Positions 44,693 to 55,157 of a stretch of 64,000 nt of DNA are shown in pieces. The stretch is taken from contig JAJEKV010000080.1 in the NCBI GenBank assembly GCA_021234155.1, forward strand, positions 856,182 through 920,181, given 5' to 3'. This DNA comes from Isoetes taiwanensis. Its lineage: Eukaryota; Streptophyta; Lycopodiopsida; Isoetales; Isoetaceae. The translations under genes were made by a program, and so were the position numbers. Position 1 is the stretch's first letter, and the number at the start of each line of letters is the position of its first letter. Below the pieces are notes generated by a model. That model was not told the DNA's origin, did no database searches, and saw only the letters and a program-made list of their open reading frames with translations.

Positions 44693-45196
44693 AAAAAATT
44701 AATCTACCACTAGAGCTGTGTGACATGCCACATACTCAGATCAATAGCATATACTTTTACTTGTATTCGCACAAACCCCAAGTCCAAAATAAAAACATAG
44801 TCGAATAATTTAATGGCATATTTATTCAATCAATAGATAGAGACATTCCAGTAAGGTAAGTAGTGTAATTCGAGAAAGGCCAAGGCCCAGATGTAAAGAA
44901 TTGCAAGGACTTGATGTAACATGGTTCATGTCTTAAAGAATTCAATTACATATGCGCATGTAACTAACATCAAAAATGTTTTCAACATACATCCCTGGAG
45001 ATAGTTGAAGCCACCGGGGTTCATGTCTTAAAGAATTCAATTACTACTGCTCAGTCCAACAAACAGTGAGACCTATATCAGCTGGTTGTTTAAGATGATG
45101 ATGGAAACTGGCTCCCTCTGGGTTCTCTAACCCCTGGATAAATAACCTTCAGATTCGCATTCAAGCCATAAAGTTCAGGACCCGGTTCAGGAAAGT

Positions 45197-48100
45197 CTAC
45201 CGTGGCTTCCTTATGGCATAATTTGTTGGATTCCAATTAAGAGTTGCAGGGTCAATGGTCCAAATTGGCTGTGAACTTACATTCTGCAGGTGTAAAAAAC
45301 AAAATCCTTGTTAATGAAATGACCATTAAAACAAAATATGCTATTAGAGAAAGGCGAAGCCAATTCTTCTTGGGCACACATGTAACATATACCATTAAGC
45401 TGGCTATTACCTTGAGATGTTCATCCAGTATCCTTGCTGATACTGAAACAATGTGTTGCCCTTTCCAATACCTACAAGACAACAGACCACTTCAACTGCA
45501 TGCATCACCAAACAAAAAACAAAACAGCGCATACTTAATCAGGTTAAGAGATTGCTATGTGTTTATAATGTCCTCGTTCCTTATTGCTGTCAAGCCACTC
45601 AGATCCTGCAACGAAAAGAAGTTGATACATCTTCAGTGCAGCCGAATTAGATACATGTTAGCACAAAAAAGAAACAAATGACGTTTCACATGACCACCTT
45701 AATGATGGAAGGTTCCCTTTGTGATCACGCAAGATTTCCAATAATTAAAACTTTCACAATTAATAAAAACAACAATTTCTTATGTTAGAACCATGTGCCC
45801 AAGCAAACAACTAGAACCAGCAATCTGTAATGCCGCCAGCATCTATATCCCAACATAATAGATGATATGAAATGTTAGCAGAAACACTCCATCAGTTTCT
45901 CTCCTTTTCAGGAAACTTGAAGGCAAAGGAACATCCATCACAGATAATATGTGAGGGGGCTTATAGAGCTATTTTCCATTCGAATTGTAAATACCTGCCA
46001 AAGATCAGAAAGTGGACATTCAGGTGTGCCTACTTTGCCTTCCCTTTTTGATAATTCATATGCTGGAACAAAAATAGATGCTATTAGAAATGAGTAGAGT
46101 AAAAATTACATGATTGTTAAAACCTGTCAAAGGTTATCCCACGTCCAACTTGCCAAATTCAATTGAAATGTGTATGCATGCAATGCATAACAAGGGAGAT
46201 CTAATGAACCTTTCAGATATTTGAACTGCTTACCACAGCCCATACTACACTTACTTTAGCATTCCACTTATCTGCACATGGTGTGTCCTTGGTGTAAATA
46301 GTTAGCATCAATCTGTATACCAGCTTTTGTAAAACAATGAACATAGTTTCCACAGTATGGTCACTTAACAGTTTAAATCCTGAACTCATTTAACTAGTGG
46401 CAGATGTGCCACTAGCAACCTTTAGCCTCTGTCAGTCTGCAAAAAGTTACCTTCTTCATCAGAAGGCACATATGCTGATTTTCTCGAAGGACGTGGTTGA
46501 TGGGGCGTCGGCTGTAGTGCAGTTAGTAACATGTTTAGCTGAAGCATCATATTATGGGACATAAAAGCAAAATGCAGCATCGAGAAAAAATTCAAACATG
46601 AAAAATATAAGTGATCATCCATCCATAGCAACCATATTAAATCTAACATGCTATAAAAGACAACCAACAATATCTAGGATTTCACTACAGATACTGAGCA
46701 TCTAGTTAGCTCAATAAACAAAAAGGGCATGAAAGAGCACATAAATAAATGTAGTCTTTTTTTCACTCTATGTGCATGCATGTACTTAGCCCATATTAAA
46801 CTTTCAAACTTCCCTCTAATGTAAAACTCGGGTAAAACTTAGGCCGAAGCAAAATGAGCATTTAAAGTACCTGAAGCTTTGGCCGAAGAGCCTCGATTGG
46901 TCCTTTGGGTTTCTGCCCACTCGTTCTCCTTGCTGTAAAAACAGGAATTTCTTAAGATCATCCCTAATGATGGAAATTGTTTCTCACATTTACTAGTCTA
47001 ACACCACAGTCTAAATGCACATATGATTATTAGCGAATATCTAGGCATCAGTGGTCCATGGAGAAGGTTGCATTTCATATATAGTTGGAGACATGTTAGT
47101 GGTAAATACTGGAGCATTAAAAACAAAACTTTAATCGCATCGATCCAAGACATCGGATCGCCATTCTAGAATGGGACGAGCATGCATGTCATGCATCGAC
47201 GCTTCCTCTTCTCTCAGCAGTACCTTATTCTCTTTGAATTGTTTCCAGGCAGGGGAGGGGCTTCTTCCTGCCTGGTTTAGCCAATTTGGCGTATCTTTCT
47301 TGCTATCCTTTACCGGCCGTTGGCCTCGTCCTGTGACCTTCGTCCTCGATCCTAGTTTGTAAGGAAGTTCTCTGGTAGTCGGGCGCTTTGTTGGTTTCTT
47401 GCGAGTCCCATTCTAGAATCGCATCGATCCGAGACATTGGATCGCCATTCTAGAATGGGACGAGCATGCATGTCATGCATGCATGCGGGCGGCGCATGCC
47501 CGTTTTGGTTGGGAGTTCGCTATTTCAGGTGCTGTTTCTGCATCCACGTCTCATCGGCTTCCTCTTCTCTCGGCGCATACCTTATTCTCTTTGAACCCAC
47601 CCTCCCCCTTCTTTGTTTATTATATTTTGTACAAGTTCTTTTATCATGTTTTCCACCCACCGGGTGATGCTTTTTTCACCATTTGGGTGATGCTATTCTC
47701 TGGTATGTTTTCTCGTTTGTTGTGTTGGTGATGTGCAGGTACAGGTTGGCGGGCGGCATCTGTTTCGACTTCTCCATGCGGGGGTTTTTGGGAGCGATTC
47801 TATGCCTTACGTTTGTCTAAGCCCCTTGCCGAAGGCTTATCACTAGGGTTTTTCCTCGAAAACCCGAAAGGGCGGGGTTTTTTAATCCCGGTGATAAGCT
47901 TTCGGCAGGTACATCAGCCACTCATCTATTAGCATTGTATTTTTTTGGGGTCCAAGTGATATAATTGGATTTTCCCTTTATGTTTCGTGGGTAGTTCGCT
48001 TGTGTGCGGCTACCCACTGTCCACCATTGTAGAAAATCTGCTGAGATGAATGAGAAGCCTATCTATGGCGCTTTGTTGGTTTCTTGCGAGTCCCATTCTA

Positions 48101-48399
48101 GAATACCTCTTAATCACTGAAAGGCATTAATTTTCACCAAAAAATCATATATAGAAATAAACCTAAAGCATCCATCCATATAGTGAGCTAAGCTAACCTT
48201 GCCAAGAGCCCAGTCTGTAGAGTCAAAAAATGCACGCTCATGATCCTGTATAAGAAAATCAGAGCAGAAGAAATTCAAACATCTGATTGAAGATGCAAGT
48301 AAGAAATTAGACAAGTAATTTGAAGACTCAATAAACCTTGGAGGTGAGGGATGGTTTCTTTGGAGCTAGACCGCCATATTTTTTCTTCAGTACTGCTTC
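45197..48399 (-). CDS. ENSA: Endosulfine (ENSA/ARPP-19) family protein, 5' exon not found
   Basis: Small minus-strand exons with GT-AG borders join in phase: 48399-48337 (EAVLKKKYGGLAPKKPSLTS), 48245-48198 (DHERAFFDSTDWALGK), 46932 or 46912 to 46871 (KPKGPIEALRPKLQ), 46511-46451 (PTPHQPRPSRKSAYVPSDEE), and less surely 46062-45995 (YELSKREGKVGTPECPLSDL) and 45283-45197. Endosulfines are small proteins which, when phosphorylated by Greatwall-type kinases at the Ser of FDSxDW/Y, inhibit PP2A-B55. That serine is kept here (FDSTDW). Plant homologues share KKKYGG..PKKP, DHERAFFDS.DWALGK and KPKGPLEALRPKLQP. With the 46932 acceptor the frame shifts, so the 46912 acceptor (GTGGGCAG/AAA) is preferred. 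The N-terminal exon with the ATG was not found above 48.4 kb. The 1.27-kb third intron contains inserted repeats. An alternative exon 45476-45417 is possible. Family call strong; gene model incomplete. Confidence 0.75.
47133..48104. repeat. Two tandem units ending in ATTCTAGAATGGGAC inverted repeats
   Basis: AATCGCATCGATCC..AGACAT starts at 47133 and at 47417. Each is followed by ATTCTAGAATGGGACGAGCA and closes with GTTTCTTGCGAGTCCCATTC then TAGAAT (47417 and 48103). The first unit is about 284 bp and the second about 690 bp; the larger one contains the hairpin at 47828-47906. Both lie inside the endosulfine intron, so they are probably one TIR family in two states. Confidence 0.7.
47828..47906. 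repeat. Hairpin related to LINE 3' ends
   Basis: GCCGAAGGCTTATCAC (47828-47843) pairs with GTGATAAGCTTTCGGC (47891-47906) with one mismatch. The inner sequence (AGGGTTTTTCCTCGAAAACC ... GGGGTTTTTTAATCCCG) is the reverse complement of the 3'-end block seen at 55257-55308 and 7340-7380. Confidence 0.75.
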
Positions 48400-48462
48400 C
48401 TGCGATCAGATTTTCACAACTTAGAGAGCTGAAACACAGCATATCAGTAGCCTGTTGATAAA

Positions 48463-48582
48463 ATGTTACAAAATGGCGATGCTCCTGATGACCTAAAACT
48501 TAAAAAATCAAATGAAGAAATGAAGAAACAGGAAGCCTTTGGAAAACTAGGAGCTGGGATGAAGCTGGGAGCCGGATCTTGA
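48463..48582 (+). CDS. Small ORF, 39 residues, unknown
   Basis: ATG to TGA encoding MLQNGDAPDDLKLKKSNEEM followed by a Gly/Lys-rich end (FGKLGAGMKLGAGS). It is highly charged and has a coding-like look, but there is no known relative and it is on the opposite strand from the endosulfine exons next to it. It may be an exon of something else or chance. Confidence 0.15.
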   Translation: MLQNGDAPDDLKLKKSNEEMKKQEAFGKLGAGMKLGAGS

Positions 48583-49327
48583 AGGATGCCTAAAGTATCA
48601 TACGGGTGGAGAGATCCCGCCCGGCCTTCCCCTTCTCGACCCCCTGCGGAAAAATGGCAGTGCAGACGTATTGTGCTTCAACCGTATACGGACGTGTTCA
48701 AAAGAAATAAAACCCCTAACCAGTCACGCACATGTATCATACGGTTTTTAATTGGTGAAATCCCCGGGTTTTTTGCAATGACTAGGTACCCCGTATGGTG
48801 GAAAGAACCAGGCTGGGATATGCATGAGCTCTGGGTTCCTAGCCCAGCTGCATGGGTTAGACCTCGCAGGGGAAGGGGAAGGGGTTAGGAACCTAGGGGA
48901 AGGTTACTAGCCAGGGGAAGGTTACTAGGGACATACTGCCGTGGTCTCTAGTAACCTTTGCTATCTATCATACATAGTTCATACTTCGGTCTCTATTGTG
49001 TTTGGAAGTTGCTATATGATACTGTGTTAATATGTAGCATAATGACAGGGGGTTTTCTTTGTGTTTTTGTACGCTTTTCACAAAGGTTTTCCTAAGATTT
49101 CATGGCGTATTCGAATGGATGTACTAATGCGTACATCTAGAGTGCACCATTTCTTAGTCGTTGATTTTACTTTTTTTTTTCAATGGTCCAACATCCAAGG
49201 GCTCACGACAAAAGCCCTCTTTTTATTTTGGTTGCCATTTTCAGAGTTTTGCATGCAAACATAGTGCCATCATGTTTTAGGGTTATTTTAGGGTTAGGAC
49301 AATGCCATTCCTTTCTTCTATTCGGAC

Positions 49328-50212
49328 ATGGAAGACGAAGAACAGCAGGATATGGTCTCTCTTCTGGAATCGACTTCTCTGCTCTCATATTCTGGAACAG
49401 ATACGGCTCCCCAACACCTCCTTTCCAAGCTTCAGGAAGCATTTCTCTCGGATAGACATGGCGGAGTTAAGATCCCTTGGGAAGAACTAGCCCAAAGAAG
49501 AATACAATTAGGGGACATCGTCAATGGCTTGTCCAAAGATTATGGAACAGGGGATGGGCTCACGGCGTAACAGCAGGTAGAGTGTATCTCGCATTATTAC
49601 TAGCTCAGGAATCGCCCATCTACAGCCTTTTTACCCCCCTTGCATTTCAAACCCTTTTCCGTTGTATTAGATGTTCATGCAAGCCCACTGTAAAGTCTTC
49701 CAACGATGAGGCAGAGCCTTCTAATTATCAGGGTAATCAAGGTTTTGTCTTTTAAAGACCACCAGGATACCTCCGTTAATTCTGTTTCTCATTTCGTGTT
49801 AACAGCAGGATATGGTCTCTCTTCTGGAATTGACTTCTCTGCTCTCATATTCTGGAGCAGATACGGCTCCCCAACACTTCCTTTCCAAGCTTCAGAAAGC
49901 ATTTCTCTCGGATAGACATGGCGGAGTTAAAATTCCTTGGGAAGAACTAGCTCAAACAAGAATACAATTAGGGGACATCGTCAATGGCTTGTCCAGCATT
50001 ATAGAACAGGGGATGGGCTCTGGCATAACAGCAGGTAGAGTGTATCTCGCATTATTACTAGCTCAGGAATCGCCCATCTACAGCCTTTTTAGCCCCCTTG
50101 CATTTCAAACCCTTTTCCGTTGTATTAGATGTTCATGCAAGCCCACTATAAAGCCTTCCAACGATGAGGCAGGGCCTTCTAATTATCAGGGTAATCAAGG
50201 TTTTGTCTTTTA
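49328..50212 (+). pseudogene. Unknown plant coding segment, 460-bp tandem duplication
   Basis: ATG at 49328 opens MEDEEQQDMVSLLESTSLLS, then HLLSKLQEAFLSDRHGGVKI and PWEELAQRRIQLGDIVNGLS. Positions 49341-49800 are duplicated at 49801-50262 with few differences. Copy 1 breaks at a one-base indel after IVNGLS, where copy 2 continues in frame with IIEQGMGSGITAGRVYLALL, AQESPIYSLFSPLAFQTLF and ends at 50212. The reading frame and low divergence suggest a real coding origin, with copy 2 the intact version of one exon. I do not recognise the family. A sequence of 140-150 bp upstream (tttagggtt repeats) may be a 5'-UTR. Confidence 0.45.
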
Positions 50213-50264
50213 AAGACCACCAGGATACCTCAGTTAATTCTGTTTCTCATTTCATGTTTCTATA

Positions 50265-50840
50265 TAGGTGCGAAACATCATTGGAGATGCAAGGCTTGAA
50301 GTGCTTGGCAACCATTGTAAAAACTTCGGATTGAAAATTTAGAGGACCAGCATGGTTTTGTATCACATCGGGGGCTACTTTATCTGGCTCAAAACTGCAG
50401 ATGTTTATAGTCCGTTGCAAATTATGCATCAGATATCACCAGTTCAAAGATTATCTCGCATTCTGAGAGATCGTGTCCAAACTTGGTGGACTTGAAATAG
50501 CTTTATTAGAGAGTGACATGAGAACCGCACCTTCATTTGATGATGTCGTGAAGAATTTGCTAGAGGGATGTTCAAATATGGTTCGTTTGACTATTTATAT
50601 ACGCCATGGTGGACTTACAAATGAAGGTTTAGCCCACATTGGCTTAGGAAGCTTGAACTCAGGGATTGTCTTATTACTGAGGCTGGAATTGCAGCCACAG
50701 TTAGATCGTTTGAAGTTGAAGTGCTCAAGTATTTATGTTCATTTCAGAGTTTATACCCATCCATTTAAGTTGACTTGCAATTCTATAACACCCTATGCAA
50801 GGCAAATCTTAACTCGATATACTTGTGAAGATGTTTGATT
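50265..50840 (+). pseudogene. COI1-like F-box/LRR protein fragment
   Basis: Frames read VRNIIGDARLEVLGNHCKNF, then after stops GGLEIALLESDMRTAPSFDD, VVKNLLEGCSNMVRLTIYIR and HGGLTNEGLAHIGLGSLN. The order and wording match the middle LRRs of COI1, the jasmonate co-receptor F-box protein (RNVIGDxGLEV..C..L, then LLxGCxxLxRxxxYLRxGGLTDxGLxYIG). TIR1/AFB proteins share the fold, but the GGLT-GL-IG block favours COI1. Stops and frame changes make it a relic without F-box or N-terminal repeats. Confidence 0.55.
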
Positions 50841-50869
50841 ATTCCCCACAACATATGTATCCAAGATGG

Positions 50870-52670
50870 CATTTTTTAAATATACGACAACACATGTGCC
50901 ATGGCAAAGCACATGGTTTAAGTGCTCTTCTCAACTATATTGTTTTAGGCAAGGCCTTGAAGGGGCCAAAAATTTTTTAATCTAACATAAACCATTACAT
51001 CTAATATTTCCAAGTGTGAGATAATGTTTGTTTTTTTGCCCCAAAGGGGCAAATTTTTTTTAAAGTTATAACACAAACCATTACATTACACACCTTAAAA
51101 TTAAATTCCCCCTTAAACCCCCTTTTGTTTGCGTGCATATTCACACGGAGGGTGACGTAGGGCAGCGAGAGCCCCTATAATTATGTTTTGTACGTACAAA
51201 ATCAACACCATATAGTATGTTACTTGAAATCTTATAGTATTTTTCAAATCTTGTTATACATTATCATAATTTCTATACATCCATACCCCACAAACGAGGA
51301 ATTTTGTGTACGGTGTAGATTAAGGAATAAGGGGTGAATATGCCTATCAAACAGCTCTCGATGCCCAGAGTCACCCTCCGTGTGAATATGCACCCAAACA
51401 AAAGGGGGTTTAAGGGGGAATTTAATTTTAAGGTGTGTAATGTATTTTCTAAATATTCATGTATGTATGATACAGGGGTACTGCACGTGTATATAACCCC
51501 TGCATAATGTCTATGATACACAGGTACTGTACACGTGTATACAACCCCTACATAAGGTCTATAATAAAAAAATTCCAGTTTACTAAAAAAATTTCCATTA
51601 TAATGAAATTGTGCTTTATATTCTTATGGCCTTAGATAGTGTGGCAAACAGGTCTGTGCTGCAGAAGTCTTTTTATTCATCTTTTATTGTAAATGCAGAG
51701 CGATGCTAAATTATTCAAAAGTGACATAAGCAAATAAATCTGCTATATTTGTTAAAGCTTCTCTTATTGTTCCAGTGTTGGGGCTTCGCAATGTACAAAG
51801 ATATGGTTAGAGCAACATTTATGCACTTTAAAGTTTATACAAGTTTAAGAATTCAACAAGAACTTGTAGGTAAAAAAGAGTGTCAAAGAATCAGAACAAC
51901 GAAGTGCATAAGGTGAACAAATGGAACAAGACGATGAAAGATGGGAAAGAAACTGTACCAAATACTGTAACAACAAAATACCTAAAACGAGCAAACAATG
52001 CAGTGCAGATTTGACCTCAACACGAGAAGCAGCCTTCTAAGAATCAAAAGGTAAAAAGTAGTCACCAAAAAATTATTAGAATGGCCTAAACATAATGGTT
52101 AATAATGTTGTGTCAAAGCCGAGAGATCACAAAGGTGGATGACAACAATATCCAAAAACACTATAGCAAATATTTCTAAACGGGTCAAAAGCATGCATGA
52201 AACAAGGAGCATGAATGGATATAAAGTCTTTAATAAATCAGCAGGGATGCCAAAAACGACACATCAAATGGAACACAAGGAATGCTTAACAAAGGTCAAA
52301 GAAAAGCCATGCACTCTGAACAAGGAAGTGCATAACGTTTAAATGGGGTAATGAGACAGCAAAGGTAATAGAATAACGAGGCATAGAGGGCATGGCGGCC
52401 ACATTAACTTAGCTTGCAGGGGGAGGGAGATCTAAAAGCTTAATGCATTAAAGTATACTACGTCAACCAAGGATATGATGAGACCACACTAACGTAGCTT
52501 GCAACAAGTCCAAGGAATCATGGGAGAAATGAAGCAACTGGTAGTTCAAAGAAAGCGGGAAAGGCCGAACAACAAAAGCAATTTGGACAAACTCAATAGC
52601 TTATCAATGACCCTTTGAAAGAGACAAAAGGGACATTAAGAAAAGGGATCAAGTGAGAGAAATAGAGTAC
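50870..52670. other. Repeat-bearing stretch without genes
   Basis: Besides the MITE at 51082-51444 there is a 46-47-bp tandem duplication (ATGATACA.GGGTACTGxACG at about 51467 and 51513). The 51.7-52.67 kb part is A-rich, lacks a supported gene, and contains AAAACAAGGAAGTGCATAA-like repeated phrases. Confidence 0.5.
51082..51444. mobile_element. MITE with 75-bp inverted arms, TA at both ends
   Basis: TACATTACACACCTTAAAAT (51082) pairs with ATTTTAAGGTGTGTAATGTA (ending 51444). The 75-bp arms (to 51156 and from 51370) differ at one visible base. The outermost TA on both sides could be a TA target duplication, as made by Tc1/mariner (Stowaway-type) elements. The loop of about 213 bp is AT-rich and has no coding frame. 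Confidence 0.75.
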
Positions 52671-52678
52671 GAACAAAA

Positions 52679-54065
52679 TGTTGGAATATGTTATTGCATA
52701 ATTCATCTAGGCAATATGCCTTAACAGAAGAAAACACAAAATGCCCTAGATGTTCAGTCAGTACAATGAATATGAATAGCTATCACAGGTGCAGACTTAT
52801 CTGTGTAACATAGGACTCAAATGAAGAAGGGGACATTAGAACTTTATGGTATTAAGGTTAAACGGTTTACATTGAGGAGATGGGTTCATTAAACCATTGC
52901 ACCATTGAGTTTAAATTTTTAATGTGGTAATAGAATAGAATAGAATATAATAGACATTAACGTCCCTTGTGCCCTCAGGCCCCTGGATTTGTGTAGCATG
53001 GGCGAGCTCCCTAAAAGGGCGCTAGTAGCACGTCACGCTGTTATGATGTAGCCTTTTCTGAAGGCTGACTTTTTTCTATTATTACCAGCATCCCGCTTTA
53101 CCTCGGCTTCGTGGCCGTGCAGTGATGCGTCGTTATCAATCAGCTTTTAACTGAACAATTTGTGTGGGGTTTATGAGTCGATTTTGTGCAGTTCATATTA
53201 CAAACCCTCTTTCCCTGTGTACTTCTCGGTATCTGATCATCATTCCCTGGATCGCGTCTGCCAAATCTCACAGTGATTCTGTTATTGTCATCAGAATATG
53301 TACTGGTTGCCCCCATCTTATAGTTCTGTACCTGTCTCTGATGTCTCCGTATATCGGGAAATCGTTAATCATGTGGTTCTCATCCTCTACTCTCCCATTG
53401 TTGCAGCTTCTGCATATCCGCTCCCCCTTGTCTATTCCCCTCCACCTGTCCTTTTCGATTCTCAGATCGTGACTCCCCATCCTAAATCTAGCCAAGATAT
53501 CTCTTCTGGCCTTTCCCAATATGTTATCCCAGTACATCTGATGTTCTACGTGCTGATCTGGGTTAAAAACTGTCATGAGCCAGATTGTCTTGGGTCCTGT
53601 GTGTTTTTGCAGCCATGCTCTTGTGGCTCTGTCTACCCACTCCTCATTCCACTGCCCTTCGTAATATGAATATAGTAGATCGCGTTTTGGAGGCAAATAG
53701 AAATTAAAAAAGGAAACTTTGATCTACAGCCGGACCGATCTGCTAAATAATCTCCTTAACCGTCGAAGTACAGCTTAAGATGCAGAGATATTGATGAGAA
53801 TCATATACAGTGATTAAGAGGTATCGCGAGCTTGAACAAAAGGGGACATTCTCGAAGGTTTAAGAATTGTATCAGTTCAACCATTGGTTTACAATTCTTG
53901 GTTATAGTGTAAATAATACAAGTGCATTATTGAATCATTCTATTGGCATTTATCACTTGTGTTATTGAATTGAATACTATAGAATTATCCCAATACCTTG
54001 TGAGTTCATTGGTTTAATCTAAATTATGTGATTTTGAGTTATTGAATTATGCTCTAATTTTCACA
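52679..54065 (+). repeat. 5' LTR of the nested copia element (interrupted)
   Basis: Matches the 3' LTR (61597-62233), but is split between 52931 and 53661 by a LINE fragment. Without that insert it is about 656 bp. The two LTRs differ by substitutions and small indels (for example an extra AGAAAACAC-like insert after TTAACAG), so the insertion is not very recent. Confidence 0.9.
52932..53660 (-). mobile_element. 5'-truncated LINE in the copia LTR
   Basis: It reads on the minus strand KARRDILARFRMGSHDLRIE and KDRWRGIDKGERICRSCNNG, then EDENHMINDFPIYGDIRDRY, the zinc-binding C-terminal segment (LaRfR.gsh.Lrie..R......R.C..C..g.vEDE.H....CP.Y) of LINE proteins. The 3' end at the left carries (AGAAT)n. 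GTAAT occurs on both sides (52927-52931 and 53661-53665) and is single in the 3' LTR, so it is the target duplication. Confidence 0.85.
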
Positions 54066-54067
54066 TA

Positions 54068-54079
54068 TGGTATCAGAGC
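54068..54079 (+). promoter_or_regulatory. Primer-binding site (initiator tRNA-Met)
   Basis: TGGTATCAGAGC two bases after the 5' LTR is the classical plant copia PBS, complementary to the 3' end of tRNA-iMet. Confidence 0.95.
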
Positions 54080-54109
54080 AGGTTAAGTGTTCAATGGAAA
54101 TTGTCCAGA

Positions 54110-54512
54110 ATGTCAAGTAGATTCAGGGCAAGTCTTTTGAGTGCTGTAGATGTGTATAAAGGTGGTCCTGGCTTCCAAGTGTGGAAGGACTCTATAATAC
54201 GCATCTTAGAAGTGGAGGAACTTTGGGATCTGGTCAATCCTTTAGGTGACAATTCACCAAGCACAGGCATGAGATCATCTGCAAGTGTTGTTGCAAGATC
54301 TGGAGGAACTAAATGCTAATGAGTCAGAAAGCTCGGGAGAAGTCAATTTTGCTGAATCTGCTGAAGGAGTTAAAGGCACCAAAACCGAGTATGCAAGAGT
54401 GAAGGAGGCACAAGGAATTATTTCTTCCAAGGTAAGTCCTACTATAAGATTAAAGTTAAGGAGATGCAAGGGGAAAAGGGGGAAGAAAACCCGCTGGAAC
54501 TTTTATTGCTAA
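54110..54512 (+). pseudogene. Copia gag, internally deleted
   Basis: ATG at 54110 gives RFRASLLSAVDVYKGGPGFQ and VWKDSIIRILEVEELWDLVN, parallel to LLNAVEVYNGGSGFQVWKAK in the second element at 62970. A frameshift near 54285 moves to a frame ending KGKRGKKTRWNFYC. Compared with the second element, the middle of the capsid and both CCHC knuckles are missing. Confidence 0.8.
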
Positions 54513-55157
54513 AGAACATGAAAGTGAAGATAAAGAGTGCACGGAAGATGAGGAAGAGGTAACTAATAAATTTGTTGTACTTGATGAAAAAGTTGCTAAC
54601 AAAAATTCTCATTCTCTTGTAGTTGATAGTGGAGCTGAAAGATCAGTAGTGCAAACTACTGATCTACTCAAGAAAGTCTCCAAAAATCATACAAGAAGTG
54701 TGCAAGTGGGAAATGGAGCTCTACAAGCCATTGAAGGAAGGGGATTGTTGCAGTTGACAGACCTAGAAGGGAAGGTAGTTGATATTGAAAATGCTTTATG
54801 CGTGCCTAGCATAATTAAAAACTTGATTTCTGTTAGTCAGTTAGTAGATCTTGGCTATAAAGTCAATTTTGACTCTCATGAATGTAATATCTTTTTGGGA
54901 AATGAAAAGAAGTTTATTGCCAAACGTGTGGGAAATCTTTTTCAGTTGGAAAATTCAGTTTATGATGAAATTAATGCTGTGTGTACTCCAGACTTCAAAT
55001 TGTGGCATAGCAGGTTAGCTCATACTCATTTTAACAATATTAAGGGATTAACCAAGAAGGGTTGGATTGAATGCCACATTACAGACTCTGGAAAACTAGT
55101 TTGTGAAGGATGTGCATTGGGAAAACTTAACAGGTTGCCTTTTAAGAGAAGCAAAAA
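54513..55157 (+). pseudogene. Copia protease and GAG-pre-integrase segment
   Basis: Open frame with the aspartic protease motif SLVVDSGAERSV, then LWHSRLAHTHFNN and KLVCEGCALGKLNRLPFKRS, the H-H-C-C zinc segment that precedes integrase. It ends where the LINE begins, in the middle of the pol frame. Confidence 0.85.

Noticed and set aside
47821-47910. Bacterial-type rho-independent terminator
   Set aside because: The stem has a T run, but the context is a eukaryotic LINE-derived hairpin within an intron.
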